A stretch of DNA of 64,000 bases from Ailurus styani (taxonomy: Eukaryota; Chordata; Mammalia; Carnivora; Ailuridae): contig LNAC01000032.1 of assembly GCA_002007465.1 (NCBI GenBank), forward strand, positions 2,854,532 to 2,918,531, given 5' to 3'. Under the pieces are notes generated by a model. It did not search any database, was not told the DNA's origin, and saw nothing but the letters and a program-made list of their open reading frames with translations. Below are positions 1 to 11,500 of this stretch, piece after piece. How positions within the stretch are numbered: the first letter of the stretch is position 1; every line of letters starts with the position of its first letter. A program made the position numbers and the translations under genes.

Positions 1-179
1 GTGTCTGAATCTTGGTTTAGGGCCAGGTCATGATCTCAGGGTCCTGGGACTGAGCCCTTCAGCAGGCTCCACGCTCAGTGGGAGTTGATTAGGGGGTTCT
101 TTCCCTCTCCCTCTGCCCCTACCCCTGCTTGTGTGCGTGCGTGCGTGAATTCTCTCTCAAATAAATCTTTAAAAAAAAA
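1..179 (+). repeat. CAN SINE, 5' end cut by window edge
   Basis: The body reads GGTCATGATCTCAGGGTCCTGGGAC, then a CT-rich stretch, a GTGCGTGC microsatellite at about 128-147, AAATAAATC and an A-tail. This is the tRNA-Lys-derived carnivore SINE in plus orientation. The head is missing only because the window starts inside it. Confidence 0.9.
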
Positions 180-627
180 TTCTCTGAGTAGACATTAATA
201 AAACGTTCCTTAGGTTAATATATATATGTGTGCCTGTGTACAAACATTACATTTGCCATGGTGTTAGAGTTTCTGGTTATAGCGTTGTCTGTTTTAAAAA
301 ATCGTTTACTCATTGTCAGAATAGTGCTTGAAAGTTCCCTATCAGTACTGTTTCAGAGCTGTGGTGGTAAGTGTTTGAGGACAGAAGAAATCGCATACAT
401 TCAGTGGACCTCAGGCTTATATAGGTCTTTATGTGACATTTACTAAACTGTAAATGTATCCCCGGGTCAGCCATTCTAATACTAGATTATTTTCATGATT
501 ACTACTCTAGTAGTTATTATCTACTTAAATATAAATGTTGTCCTTAAGTGTACATTTACTATAATCACTTACAGGATAAATTAGCTAGGAAGGGAATTCC
601 TGGACTTCTAAAATGCTAAGCCAGGTC

Positions 628-775
628 TTCTAACACAGTGGTTTTCAAGCTTTGCTGCACATTAGCATCACCTGGGGGAACGTTTAAAAATCCAGTGCCA
701 AAAGCTGTACCAGTGAAATCAGAATCTCATGGGGTGGGACCTGACGATTCCATCATGTAGCTGCATTTGAGAATT
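628..775 (+). repeat. hAT-Charlie non-autonomous fragment (MER5/MER20 type)
   Basis: It begins with CAGTGGTTTTCAAGC and continues with CATTAGCATCACCTGGGG and GAATCTCATGGGGTGGG. This is the pattern of an old mammalian hAT-Charlie MITE with a terminal CAGTGGTTCTCAA-type end. The exact family is from memory and not certain. Confidence 0.65.
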
Positions 776-798
776 AGAGCTTAAGAACTGATGTTTTA

Positions 799-988
799 GG
801 GGTGCCTGGGTGGCTCATTCGGTTAAGTGTCCAAGTCTTGATTTTGGCTCAGGTCATGATCTTAGGGTTGTGAAATCAAGCCTTACTTTGGGCTCTGCAC
901 TGGGTGTGGAGACTGTTTAGGATTCTCTCTCTCTCCCTCTGCCTCCCCACCCCCGACACACACACTCTCTAAAAAGACAAAAAAACAA
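799..988 (+). repeat. CAN SINE, older subtype
   Basis: The head GGGTGCCTGGGTGGCTCATT is followed by the AGTCTTGATTTTGGCTCAGG body, a CT-rich linker and a degraded A-rich tail. The CTTGATTTTGGCTCAG body marks an older caniform SINE subtype. Confidence 0.92.
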
Positions 989-2321
989 AGGTAGTGTTTT
1001 GTTTTGACCAGAATTATCTTTCCCCAGCTATTTCACTGTGAATCTGTTAGGAGTATTGGTAATGCAGAAATCTCCTTCTTGGATTCAGGACTTCATGTGA
1101 TACTTAGAAATATAAAATAGAAAAAAATATGTAGTATATATTTTAGAACTCTCTTGGTGACTGTTTCTCTTAATAGTAATGACTTTATATTCATGTTTAC
1201 CATTCTACCCCAAGGTTGACCTAAGCACTCCAAGGCAGACAGGCCTTAAGTGACTTATGTAGGAGGGGATACCAAGGGTGTAAGGTAGGAACAGCCTATG
1301 TTCCTCTCAGCTGGTCCATTCTTGAGAAACATCATGCATTTTTTTCTCAGCAATTCCTTGGTAACACATATTTAAAGGGAAAATCTAAATAAGGGTTAAT
1401 ATCTAAACTAATTATGTTTGTCTGTGGGGTCTATTTTGTGATATAACAGGATTCCCGTTCTTATTTATGTTTTGCTAAAGCTAGTAGTAGTCAATTTGTC
1501 TTGCCTGAACACTTAATCCTGGTGGCAGAAGCCTGCAGAGCTTCAATTTGGCTATAGATCATCCCTGTGACTATAATGGGCAGATAGACTTAGGTGTCAG
1601 TTTTTGCATCAAGAGGAAGAAAACCTTGTTGAGTTTGGCTTATGCCTAGGAGGTAAGTCCTTTATCTGGTATTTCCTTGGGGAAATTGAGGGGCTCTGGA
1701 TCCCTTGGTATTCATTCCTATTTCTCCATTGGCCGTTTAGGCATTTACTTAGAAAAGAAAAGATGACAAAAGAAGCATAGTCAGTCCTCATCATTTGGAG
1801 GGTCCATATTTGCAAGCTTTTCCACTCACCAAAGTTTTTTAAGCCCCACGTCAGTACTCACGGTGTTTTGGTGGTCACTTGTGGACACATGCAGAGTGGC
1901 AAAAGTTAAAGCCGCCCCAAGTATGTGTTCCCAGCTGAGGCTGAGCAAGGTGATACTTGGCCTTCGTGTTTCAGCTTTCATACCACAAAGAAGGGTCAAA
2001 AAATTTTATGATGACTGAGGCTTGTAGGAACCTAACCCCATGTTTCTTCTGGGAGCCCATGATTCCAGATTCACTAATTTAGTGTTCATGCAACGTTATT
2101 GAACCGTGAATGAGAATCGACTGTATGTATTTAAAGGAGAAACGGAAGTTTAATCAGAAATCTTCTCTCAAGAAAGAAGTTTCAGTACCGTAACCCTGTA
2201 TACTCCGTAACTCTGAGGGGGCAGCAGCATAAATACAAACTTTGGCATAGCAGAGACTTGCACTGAAGAAATAAGCCCATCTTAATTTCCACCCACCCCT
2301 CTCATCTGGTCCCTTTTGTAG

Positions 2322-2440
2322 GTTTCACTGGAATTGATTCTGAGTATGAAAAGCCAGAGGCTCCTGAATTGGTGCTGAAGACAGACTCCTGTGATGTGAA
2401 CGACTGTGTCCAGCAGGTGGTGGAGCTTCTACAAGAACGG
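2322..2440 (+). CDS. PAPSS1: PAPSS1 exon (probable exon 5): linker to start of sulfurylase part
   Basis: The exon encodes 39 full codons, from [19 protein letters not shown] to VVELLQER, after a glycine codon split 1+2 across the upstream junction. This is about residues 184-223 of PAPSS1: the end of the APS kinase domain and the start of the linker to ATP sulfurylase. The acceptor is a strong pyrimidine tract with TTTTGTAG. The donor is CGG|GTAGGA, which departs from consensus after GTA but is acceptable. The exon ends in phase 0 and joins directly to the DIVPVD exon at 19272. The split glycine and the phases agree with the human protein as I remember it. Confidence 0.96.
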
Positions 2441-3919
2441 GTAGGAGAAGGTCAAAGAGGGAATCCTCAGAATAAATGTATTTGTCTTGTACTCTTCCCC
2501 TGCCAAAAAAACAGGTGGTGGTGATGAGGAGTACCGTTTGTGTTTCAGGTTCTTTGTGATGCTGACAGTTTTCTGAGTGTGTGTCCCTGTGTTAGGTGTT
2601 GTGGGGGCACCAGTGTATACAATGTATGAAATATCCTGGTCAGTGTAGACCACAGGAGGCTTGAGAGCCAGAGGCTCTTTTATTTATTCTGGCAGTAATT
2701 TTACCACACAGATACCTAACACATTCAGCCCTGACTCTTCACTCTACAACTTGACATTATTGTATTTAAGTTGAGGTACATAATGTAGCCAACTTTCCTA
2801 GGCTCTTAGAGAGTGCCTGGATTTTCCCTGTGCAACACAATGATAAGGGTGGTTGAGTTTTAGGAATGGAAAGGTTCCAGAACATAAAGATCTTTCTCTG
2901 GTTCCTGAGCGTACAGAAACATAAAGAGTCTGTCTGTTTTCCCGAGCTTTCAGGCCCTCTAGAAGGTCCATGATTCTCTCAGAATTGAGCCCAGTTTCAG
3001 GTTTTAGAAATTTTTTTTCTTTTCTTCTCTGTTCCTATCTTCACACTTCCCTGGTTCCAACAGAGGGTCACACAGTTTACTTAGCTGGGGAGAATCTGGT
3101 CTTTGTGTGGGTGTCAGTAGTGACTCCCTTCTCTGGGCAGGATGTCCTCACCTTTGCTGCCTGGTGCTGTGCAGGGACTCCTGACAAAGTGGTACACAGC
3201 GATGTGTCATTGTGCCCCATTCTGTCTTCTAACTGTGGCCTCTGGCATCTGAACCCCCTCTTGATTTTTAAAATCCTATTACCATAAACCTCTTTTGTGT
3301 AGTATCTCTTACTAGGTATATTAGACATACAACTTAAAAAAATTACCTACGTCTGAATATATTAAAAATGTCTAGCCTTAGAATTTTTTTCATGTTGTAA
3401 AATTCTGCCAGATAATTAACGTGGGACTCACCTTCCTAGTGTGAGTCCTCCCTTATCTAAACATGTTAGCTGAATAAGCGAAATGATGTATCATGGCACT
3501 GCTCTGATATATTTCTTTGGATGTGCTGCTGCACTGTCTGCAGGTTTATGAGACCCTATCCCGGGAGGTTTTATGCTTGTCTTTTTGCCATCTGGGTTTC
3601 CTGTTACCCAGCTTCTGGGCTCTGGACCTTCTCGAGTCCTGCTGCTGTGCCTGTGGCTTCCCTCTCTTCATTATCCGTTCTTTCAGCATCAGCAATCAGA
3701 TGTCTGCTATAGTTCATCCCAGTCCTAGGCACTGGCAGTTCAAAGATTAACCAGCCTGTCTCTGTCCCTTAGGGATTTACATTATAGGTCATGGAAATGG
3801 GAATAAGAGCATACAGCTGCTAGAAGGTGTGTTAGAAACATGTGCATAGCACTCTGGGGTGCACAGAGGTGTGAGTTTAGAAAGGTTTTATTTCAGATCT
3901 TTCTCATCTGTTTGCTCAT

Positions 3920-4110
3920 TTTTTTTTTTTAAGATTTTATTTATTTGAGAGAGAGCACGAGTGCAAGCACAGAGAGGAGCAGAGGGGAGAGGGACAAGCA
4001 GACTCCGAGCATGGAGCCCCATGCAAAGCCTGATCCCACGACCCTGAGACGGCAACCTGAGCTGAAGTCAAGAGTTGGATGCCCAACTGACAGAGTCATC
4101 CAGGCGCCCC
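3920..4110 (-). repeat. CAN SINE, minus strand
   Basis: It runs from a poly-T and AAGATTTTATTTATTTGAGAG at the left to ATCCAGGCGCCCC at the right, the full reverse complement of a CAN SINE. A direct repeat TTGCTCATT flanks it (3911-3919 and 4111-4119), giving a readable target-site duplication. Confidence 0.95.
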
Positions 4111-4225
4111 TTGCTCATTTTGAAAAGATATTTTCACTGGGAATAGTATTCTGGGTTGACAATTTTTTTTTCCTTTTGCTACTTTAAAGATGGTGCTCTG
4201 TGGTCTGCTGGTTTGCAGTGTTTCT

Positions 4226-4440
4226 TTTTTTTTTTAATAGATTTTTTTTGAAAGATTTTATTTATTTATTTGACACAGAGAGAGAGATCACAAATAGGCA
4301 GAGAGGCAGACAGAGAGAGAGGAAGAAGCAGGCTCCCTGCTGAGCAGGGAGCCCGAATCGGGGTTGGATCCCAGGACCCTGAGATCATGACCTGAGCTGA
4401 AGGCAGAGGCTTTAACCCACTGAGCCACCTAGGTGCCCCA
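4226..4440 (-). repeat. CAN SINE, minus strand, 15-bp TSD
   Basis: This is a complete element from poly-T to CCACCTAGGTGCCCCA. The flanking duplication GTTTGCAGTGTTTCT is perfect at 4211-4225 and 4441-4455. The TTTAACCCACTGAGCC head marks the younger subtype. Confidence 0.96.
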
Positions 4441-4779
4441 GTTTGCAGTGTTTCTGATGAGAAGTCTGATACAGTTCTTTTCTTGGCTCTCTCCCTATAA
4501 TGTTTCTTTTTACTTCTGCCTCAATTCAAGATTTTTCTCTTATTCCTTAGTTTTTAGTGATTTTAGTATGTTGTGTCTAGGTCTTTCAGTATTTTTAGTT
4601 TTTTTCTTTCAGTTTAGGGTTCTTTGGCTTTCTGTCCTTTTATTAGTTTTTGAAAACTCCTGTTCAATACCTCTACGTATAGTACCTTCACCCTATTCTT
4701 TCTTCTCCTGGGATTCCAGTTAGTCATTTGTTAGACAATCTAATATTGTCCCACGCTTTTAGGTGCTCTGTTCTTTCAC

Positions 4780-4981
4780 TCTTTTTTCCCCCCCACAAAG
4801 GTTTGTTTACCTTAGGGAGAGAGAAAGAGAGCAGGGGCTGGGAGCAGAAGGAGAGGGAGAGAGAAACCCAAATGGACTCTGCACTGAGTCCCAGTGTGGG
4901 CTTTGATCTCATGACCCTGAGATCACACCTGAACCAAAACCAAGGGTCGAATGCTCAACTAACTGTGCCACCCAGGTGCCC
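4780..4981 (-). repeat. CAN SINE, minus strand, diverged
   Basis: GA-rich body, CATGACCCTGAGATCA and GTGCCACCCAGGTGCCC are present in reverse orientation. The flanks TTCTTTCAC at 4771-4779 and 4982-4990 form a duplication. The tail is replaced by a mixed T/C run. Confidence 0.9.
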
Positions 4982-5504
4982 TTCTTTCACACTTTTCATG
5001 TTAATTTTTCAGTTTTAATAATTTCTACTCACATTCAAGTTTTGTCATTCTTCAGTTATATGCAATATATTGATTGGCACTTAGAATTATTAAACTATGA
5101 TAATCATTATGAAAATTGCATCATTTTTTTAAAAATACAGTGTACATCTCTCTGTTGAAATTCTCTGTTCACACGTGTTGTCCACTTTTGCACAAGATCC
5201 TTTAATACAGTAATTATAAAGTCCTACCTGGTAGTTCCAGCCACTGGGTTATTTCTGGATCTTGCTGTATCTCTTATTGCTAGCTTTTCTTGGTCTCTTT
5301 GGTGTATTGTAATTTTTTATTGAATGGTAGACATTGTGTGTGGAAGCATAGTAGAGATTGAGACAAATAGTATCTGTGCTCTGGGCATTTATGTTCTTTT
5401 CCTGTCACACTGTTAGTATAGTATATTGAGTTAATTTAGTTAGTAGCTCAGCTGGATTTGGGTTTCCTTATTCTGTAATTACTCTTAATGCACTACCAGC
5501 TTCT

Positions 5505-5532
5505 TAACCAACTGAGCAACCCAGGCGTCACA
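5505..5532 (-). repeat. Head-only 28-bp CAN SINE fragment with perfect TSD
   Basis: The 28 bases are the reverse complement of only the first part of a CAN SINE (TAACCAACTGAGCAACCCAG and on). They are flanked on both sides by ACCAGCTTCT (5495-5504 and 5533-5542). Body and A-tail are absent. The insertion sits in old repeat-derived sequence. Confidence 0.75.
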
Positions 5533-6936
5533 ACCAGCTTCTAATTTCTTTAGTAGTAGACTGCCCTACCTTGTACCTAGTGTGGGATCTGGCCTGCTAC
5601 GGGGTTTTTCTTAGTGTTTCTGGTCCACTCTGAGCTTTCAACATTCCCTGGATGCCTGCACCTCAGAAGGGGTCTCCCTACGTGTGTCACTACTTTCTCA
5701 GTGACTCTCAGGAAAGAGAGTCATGCTGTTGCTCAGAACTCAGTGCTAGGCTCATGATGGGGGAGCAGTGGTGGTTCTTGAGTCTGCTGATCCAGCCCCA
5801 CTCTTAAGCAGGATCTATACTCTGTGGTCTTAGAGTGGGTCTTTATCAGTGTCCTTTCCTCTCCCTGCATGGTAGCCAACCTCTGCTTTGAGCCTGGGAG
5901 GTCTTAGTCACAGGCATTAGCAGATTTCTAGCTGGTATCAGTTCAGGATATCTTGGGCCAAGAGAGGTTCCTCTGTGTGCCTTTAGCAGACCACTTTACC
6001 TCTTCTCCTCTTCTGGAAACAGTGGGCCCTGGGAGGGTTCCCTGTTCTCCCCATCTCCTGGCCTTTGTGTTGTATGAGATAGTGATCCAGGGAGAGTGGA
6101 CAGAGTTTTGTGCCTGTATGCCACCGAGGGGGGCTCTGTAGTTGTGAGACCTCCTGATCCTTCTTCCAAGCATACTGGTAGACCTGCGTGTCAGTGAGTG
6201 TAGAGCTCCTGGTGTCTGTGGTTCCCAGGTATGCGAACCTGTCACTACTCCTCACTCAGCCTTGAAGAGCGCTAAAAACATTTAGCTGTTTTTCTCATGC
6301 CTGCTTTTATTGCAGCCACCTCTTCCTCCCATGTGCTCCTGAGGGGCATGTTCATGGGTCTTGTCTTTCCTTGCTGGAACCTGTCACTCTTTGGAAGCGT
6401 TCCTTGGTACTGCATTAGGACCTCAGCTCTGTGATGGGCTCAGGAACGTTTACAATTTCATAGATAGCTATAGCTGGCCTTTCCTCTTGTTATGTGATGT
6501 TCTGTTCTGGAATCTCTGTTTAATTTTCAGCAAACCATCTATTCTTGCTGTGCTTTGAGCTTTCTGGGACTGTTTCCAATATTTTTCCTTTTTATTTGGA
6601 TTGTAATTTTGTTTGCATTTTTCGTACATTGAGCCTATCTTTTTTTAAACTGGAGATGTAGCAATGTTAGGAAGCTATATTTTTATCTTCTGTTAGTTTG
6701 GGTTATCTAGTTTTCATATCCAATTAGTGATTTTTAAGGGTTTTATAGAACCTCAGGAAGATACACAGATACTCTCATATACAGTGTAGGGGGCTCAGGA
6801 ATCTCTGAAGCCATTTTAGGGACTACAGATAATTTCAGGTAGCACAGACACTTATATGGGATTATTAAACAAAATGTGTGGTGAGTGCTGCATGTATCTC
6901 CCTCCCTTATGTCTTCTCTTTCATTCCTAACTGCTT

Positions 6937-7116
6937 TTTTTTAAAAAAAATATTTTATTTATTCATTTATGTGACAGAGAGAGTATAAGCAGTGGGGAGC
7001 AGCAGTCAGAGAGAGAGGGAGAAGCAGGCTCCCCACCAAGCAAGGAGCGCATCTCAGAGGATTATGACCTGAGCCTAAGGCAGATGCTTAATGGGCTGAG
7101 CCACCCAAGTGCCCTG
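6937..7116 (-). repeat. CAN SINE, minus strand
   Basis: Poly-T and A-rich tail, GA-rich body and GGGCTGAGCCACCCAAGTGCCC head are present in reverse orientation. Flanks ATTCCTAACTGCTT (6923-6936) and ATTCCTAACCACTT (7117-7130) are an aged duplication. Confidence 0.92.
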
Positions 7117-7204
7117 ATTCCTAACCACTTCTTTGAGGCCTGGTGTAGAATAGCATCCTTTGAGTTTGACACTTCACATAGAGGCTTTTTTTTTTTTTTT
7201 GGTA

Positions 7205-7690
7205 GTGAGCAGATGATTTTGCTGTTTTTATATTTTGAGAAAATTTTGCAACTTGTCTGTAAGTCTAAAAATAGTACAGAGAGTTCCTGTATATCCCTCA
7301 CCTGGCTTCCGCTTCCTTTAATATCATGACCGTAGAGCATTTCTTAAAACTAAAAAATGGGGCGCCTGGGTGGCTCAGTGGGTTAAAGCCGCTGCCTTCG
7401 GCTCAGGTCATGATCCCAGGGTCCTGGGATTGAGGCCCACATCGGGCTCTCTGCTTGGCGGGGAGCCTGCTTCCTCCTCTCTCTCTGCCTGCCTCTCTGC
7501 CTACTTGTAATCTCTCTGTGTCAAATGAATAAAAAAAAAATCTAAAAAAAAAAAAAAAAAAACACAACTAAAAAATGAACCCCAGTAAGATTCTGTAAAC
7601 TAAAGCACACATTCATGTGGCTTTCACAAGTTTTTCCACTAAGGTCCTGTCCTGTACTAGGATTCAACCCAAGATCCCACACTGTACTTA
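7205..7690 (-). repeat. Old L1 3'-end fragment, minus strand, split by a SINE
   Basis: Phrases such as GTACAGAGAGTTCCTGTATA and CACAAGTTTTTCCACTAAGG are typical of the antisense of old L1 3' untranslated regions. The SINE at 7359-7565 interrupts it and the L1 resumes afterwards. Confidence 0.6.
7359..7565 (+). repeat. Young mustelid-type CAN SINE, plus strand
   Basis: Full length: GGGCGCCTGGGTGGCTCAGT, GGTTAAAGCCGCTGCCTTCGG, CCTACTTGTAATCTCT and an A-tail of more than 20. The 12-bp duplication AACTAAAAAATG flanks it. This copy is close to the young subtype consensus. Confidence 0.96.
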
Positions 7691-8234
7691 GTCAGAAATT
7701 GGGTTCTAACCATGATTCTGTGAAATGAAAATACAGACTTCACATAGTGTCTGTCGTGCCTGGGACTTTGCAGTTTTCCCCTACAGTGCTTAAAACTTGA
7801 GGGCAAACTGTCCCTGTACGGTTTTAGGCTCACACTACCTGAGACTCCCTTAACTGGTTACCCTGCTTCCAGTTCCATATGGCTTTTATCCCATCCTGTA
7901 TTGTTCAAAGAATCCTCTTTCTCAAGTGTTGTCTAGTTGTTTTGTTTTGTTTTTGTTTTTGTTTTTTTTACTTTAAATAATTTCTTGATTTTTTTTTCCC
8001 CCATGGTTTATAGAATTTAGGTGATTTGTGTTCAAGGTTCTCCATAGTTTGGCTCCAAGCTGCCTATTTTCATATTATTGTCCTTAATTTATTCTGCCAC
8101 TTTTAATTAAAACCTTACTTCTAATGTTTGCCCCTAATTAATGATTATACTAATCGCTTTTTTATATGGATGTTACTCTGTATTATGCCTGCTAGACAAT
8201 CAGATAATTGGACAGTTTCCATCAAGATTTGAAA

Positions 8235-8720
8235 AAGAGGGGTAGATTAAAAAACTAACATTTACTGAGTACTTACTGTGAGGGTCATATATGTGGGACA
8301 TTGTATGTTTTAACATATTTGGGGTTTTTTTGGTTTTGTTTTTTTAAAGATTTTGTGTATTGAGAGAGAGAGAGGGAGAGCACAAGCAGGGGGAGCAGCA
8401 GCAGGAGAGGGAGAAGCAGACTCCCCACTGAGCAGGGAGCCTGATGTGGGGCTCGATCCTAGCACTCTAGGATCATGACCTGAGCTGAAGGCAGACTCTT
8501 AACCAACTGAGCCATGCAGGTGCCCCAACACATTTGTTTTGATTGTTAGAGTCTGAGGGCAAGTAGCCTTCCTCCGAGTTTAGCTTCTAACCACTTCTTG
8601 CTCTAATTACTATGACAGCTTCCAAGTGGTCTTTGTGCTGAGTACTTTATATGTTTTCTAATTTTATTCACAGAGTAAACCTCTGAAGTATTTCAGAGAT
8701 ACTGAGTAACTTGCTCATGG
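8235..8720 (-). repeat. MIR fragment, minus strand, split by SINE
   Basis: AACATTTACTGAGTACTTACTGTG before the SINE, and CTTTATATGTTTTCTAATTTT followed by CAGAGATACTGAGTAACTTGC after about 8640, are the reverse-complement MIR pattern. It is degraded; the 8536-8630 portion is unclear. Confidence 0.55.
8321..8526 (-). repeat. CAN SINE, minus strand
   Basis: T-rich tail, GAGAGAGAGAGAGGGAGAGC body and CTGAGCCATGCAGGTGCCCC head in reverse. The flanks AACATATTT and AACACATTT are a duplication with one change. Confidence 0.93.
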
Positions 8721-8940
8721 GCATACTGGACTCTATACCTAGGATTCCAGGTGTATGATTTCCTAGGATTCATTTCCACATACCTCTGACTTTTACTTTC
8801 AACATTGTTCTCGTTATACCTAAAGTGCAATGTAATTAAATCTACAACCAGTTTAAGATGGAGAAATTTTCTTTTGAAAAATTATTTTTATTGTAAAACT
8901 ATGGTGACCAAAGAAATGCAAACAGCTCCTTAATGTAATT

Positions 8941-9121
8941 TTTTTTTTTTTTTTTGAGAGCAGGAGAAGAGGGGCAGAGGGAGAGGAAGAGAAAGAATCT
9001 CAAGCAGGCTTCGTGCCCAGAGTGTAGCCTGACAAGGGGCTTGATCTCATGACCCTGAGATCATGATCTGAGCTGAAATCAAGAGTCAGATGCTTGACTG
9101 ACTAAGCCACATAGGCACCCC
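8941..9121 (-). repeat. CAN SINE, minus strand, older
   Basis: A poly-T of about 16 is followed by a GA-rich body, CATGACCCTGAGATCATGAT and GACTAAGCCACATAGGCACCCC. No clean duplication is visible. A pyrimidine-rich stretch (9121-9175) follows directly. Confidence 0.9.
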
Positions 9122-10084
9122 TTTTTCTTTTTCTTCTTTTCTTCCTCCTTTTTTTTTTTTTCTTTTTTTTCTTTTAGACAGAGGAGGGGCAGAATGCAAT
9201 TGCTTTCTTTTGGTACAACTCTCATTTGGGGAAAAGATATGACTTCACTTCCCATTGAAAATACGTATTTCTGTGTTTTACTTGGTTGAGTCTGTTAGTT
9301 AATTTAACAGATACTTAGTGCTTTATGTGCGAGGTACTGTTGTAAAACACTGGGGATGTGGCAGTGAATTAAACAGTAAAAATTCCTGCCTCTGGACCTT
9401 AAGTTTTGGTCCTTATCACCATTATTTATAGTTATAGACTAGAATGACAGTATCAATTCACTGAATTTTTTCTTTTATAGCATAATATAGAATTTAAGAA
9501 CACATCTGAAGGAAGACATACATAAACACACATACACGACTACTTCTTTTCTGACATTTATGCTTCTTTGATTGTTTTTCTCACAGAGTTGAATCTCACA
9601 TGTGCATAGGGCACGCAGGTAAGCCGGTGAATACCTGACATTCAGCTCGGAGTTGATGGTTAGCTGGTGATACAAGCAGTCTTTGCCTGCTGCACCCTGA
9701 TGGCAAGGGAACTTAGTGCAGCATGCACCTTCTGAAGCAGCCTGTCCTTGGTGACCTGGGGGTGGCACATACCGTGCAACTTCATTGTCGTCACAGAGGC
9801 ATTTGTGAGGTTTCCCAAAGGTGGGTTATGGGAGCTCATAGAGTAGCGCTAATCTCACAAAACTAGGTGGGGAGGTGAAGGGGCTGACAATGTCGAGTGC
9901 AGACTCCCCGTGGGGAGTGAGGATATGAAGATTAGTGGTCCTGCACTAACCAGCACCACGTGTGAGACTGTAATTGTGTGCGCTAGAAGACAGTGTCACG
10001 GGCAGAGGTGGAAACCGTCAAGAACTCCCACGGAGGCAAGGCCTTCAGTAGTTCCTTTAGGAGCATTCCTACCCTGAGTGTGTT

Positions 10085-10205
10085 AAAACTCTGAGAAGTG
10101 GTTGCAGTTATCTCAGTGTACTGATGGGAGACGACTCAGAGAGGTGGTGTGGTCTGTCCCAGGACAACGCCATAGGGGGATAGAGTCAGGTTTGAACACA
10201 GCGTG
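10085..10205 (-). repeat. MIR fragment, minus strand
   Basis: GTTATCTCAGTGTACTGATG, GACTCAGAGAGGTGGTGTGG and GTCAGGTTTGAACACAGCG follow the reverse-complement order of MIR core and 5' part. Confidence 0.6.
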
Positions 10206-10969
10206 AAGGATGCTACAGCCTACTCTCTTCTACACTTAACTTTCCTTATACCTGGATTCCTTCCATTTCCAGTTGGTTTCTGAAACCTCAGTCTTTTCTG
10301 TGGCTCTCTTGCTCATCCCTTGACCATTTTTCCTAAGTGTATTTGGGATTGAGAACTTGAGAGTATTGGGTCTTGGAAGGAGTTAATATTTTTAGAATTC
10401 TCTCAGAGGACTTGAGAACAGCTCAGAGGCAGCAGTGTCTGGATAGGAAGGAATGTTGACCTTGTCAAGAAGGAAACTGCCTGTGCCTGTCTCCGGTTAC
10501 TGTGAAGTGTTTGTTCTATGTAGTGTGAAGTAGGACGCAATTGTCGGTTACCTGAGTTACCTTGCAAAGCTAGGGCCTGTTGTGCCAGGTGGATTAATCT
10601 ACTTAGGTCCCGAAACCTAAATCTTCATGTAAATGAGCACCTTGGGTTATTAATTAAGCTATATAAAACAAAATCTTATTTCAAGTACATTTTATTTCCT
10701 CTTCGGGCTCCGTTTGTTAGACTTTTGAGGGCTTTTTTTTCCCCCCCTCCAACTAATTATCTGATCCTCTGATACTAACTGGGTGTTCAGGAGTTGGATT
10801 CTGTGCTGACACCAAGTGTCCACAGTTAGCCTGGACACTGCAGGTTAAGGTTAAGGGTCAAGGTTAAGGGCTCAGTCCCGCAAGAGTGCTTCTACTTAAG
10901 ACGCCAACTGTAAGTAGGGTGCCCAGATACCTGCATTTTGGCCTGGCTAACTGCCCATTCATGGGTGAC

Positions 10970-11500
10970 CCAGACCCCCTCACAGCCTGGTTCAGTCATT
11001 TGACTCACAGAACTAACTCATGAAAGCACTTTACTTACCAGTACCAGTTTATTGTAAAGGGTACATCTATTGTAAAGGAACAGGCAAATGGACGAGGCCT
11101 ATAGGACAAGGTCTGGGGCAGGGAGAGCTGTGGTGCCTCTCTGCACTCTGTGGGCATACTCACCAACTCGTAAGCTCTCGGAACTTGTCCTCTAAGGGGT
11201 TCTACAGAGGTTCCATCACAGAGGCATGATTGAGTCTTTGGCCACTGGTGACTGAACTCAGTTCCAGCTTCTACCCCCACCCAGAGGTCTGCGGATGGAG
11301 TTGTAAGTCCCACCCTTCTCATCTACATATGGCGTGGTCTTTCTTGAGGAGCCTCTTAGCGGGAGTCATCACATTATCACAGCAAACACACCCTTAACCA
11401 CTCAGGAGATTCCAAGGATTTTAAGAGCTCTGTGCTAGGAACCAGAGACAAAGACTAAATATATATTTCCCATTGTAATATATGGGAAACTTTTTATTGG
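10970..11500 (-). repeat. Old LTR-like interspersed repeat, minus strand
   Basis: ACTCACAGAACTAACTCATG, CTTTACTTACCAGTACCAG, GGCATGATTGAGTCTTTGGC and GAGCTCTGTGCTAGGAACC followed by an AAATATATATTT block recall a common old mammalian LTR-type repeat read in reverse. I cannot name the family with confidence. No coding sequence is attached. Confidence 0.5.

Larger units (their letters stand above)
1..2321 (+). other. PAPSS1: PAPSS1 intron (3' part), probable intron 4
   Basis: This is intronic sequence upstream of the first exon in the window. It holds a truncated CAN SINE at the left edge, a hAT-Charlie fragment near 630-770 and a second SINE at 799-988. I see nothing recognisable in 990-2300 except AT-rich single-copy-looking DNA. 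It ends in a good pyrimidine tract and AG at 2320-2321. Confidence 0.85.
4120..5480 (-). repeat. Old L1 (L1M-type) fragment, minus strand, with nested SINEs
   Basis: The sequence around the nested SINEs, such as TTCTGATGAGAAGTCTGATA and GTTGTGTCTAGGTCTTTCAG, matches the antisense strand of old L1 elements as I remember them. SINEs at 4226-4440 and 4780-4981 sit inside it. Boundaries are approximate; the right edge fades by about 5480. Confidence 0.65.

Noticed and set aside
7359..7450. SINE heads considered as functional tRNA genes
   Set aside because: They derive from tRNA-Lys but the cloverleaf is broken, they have a SINE body and A-tail, and they occur in many copies.
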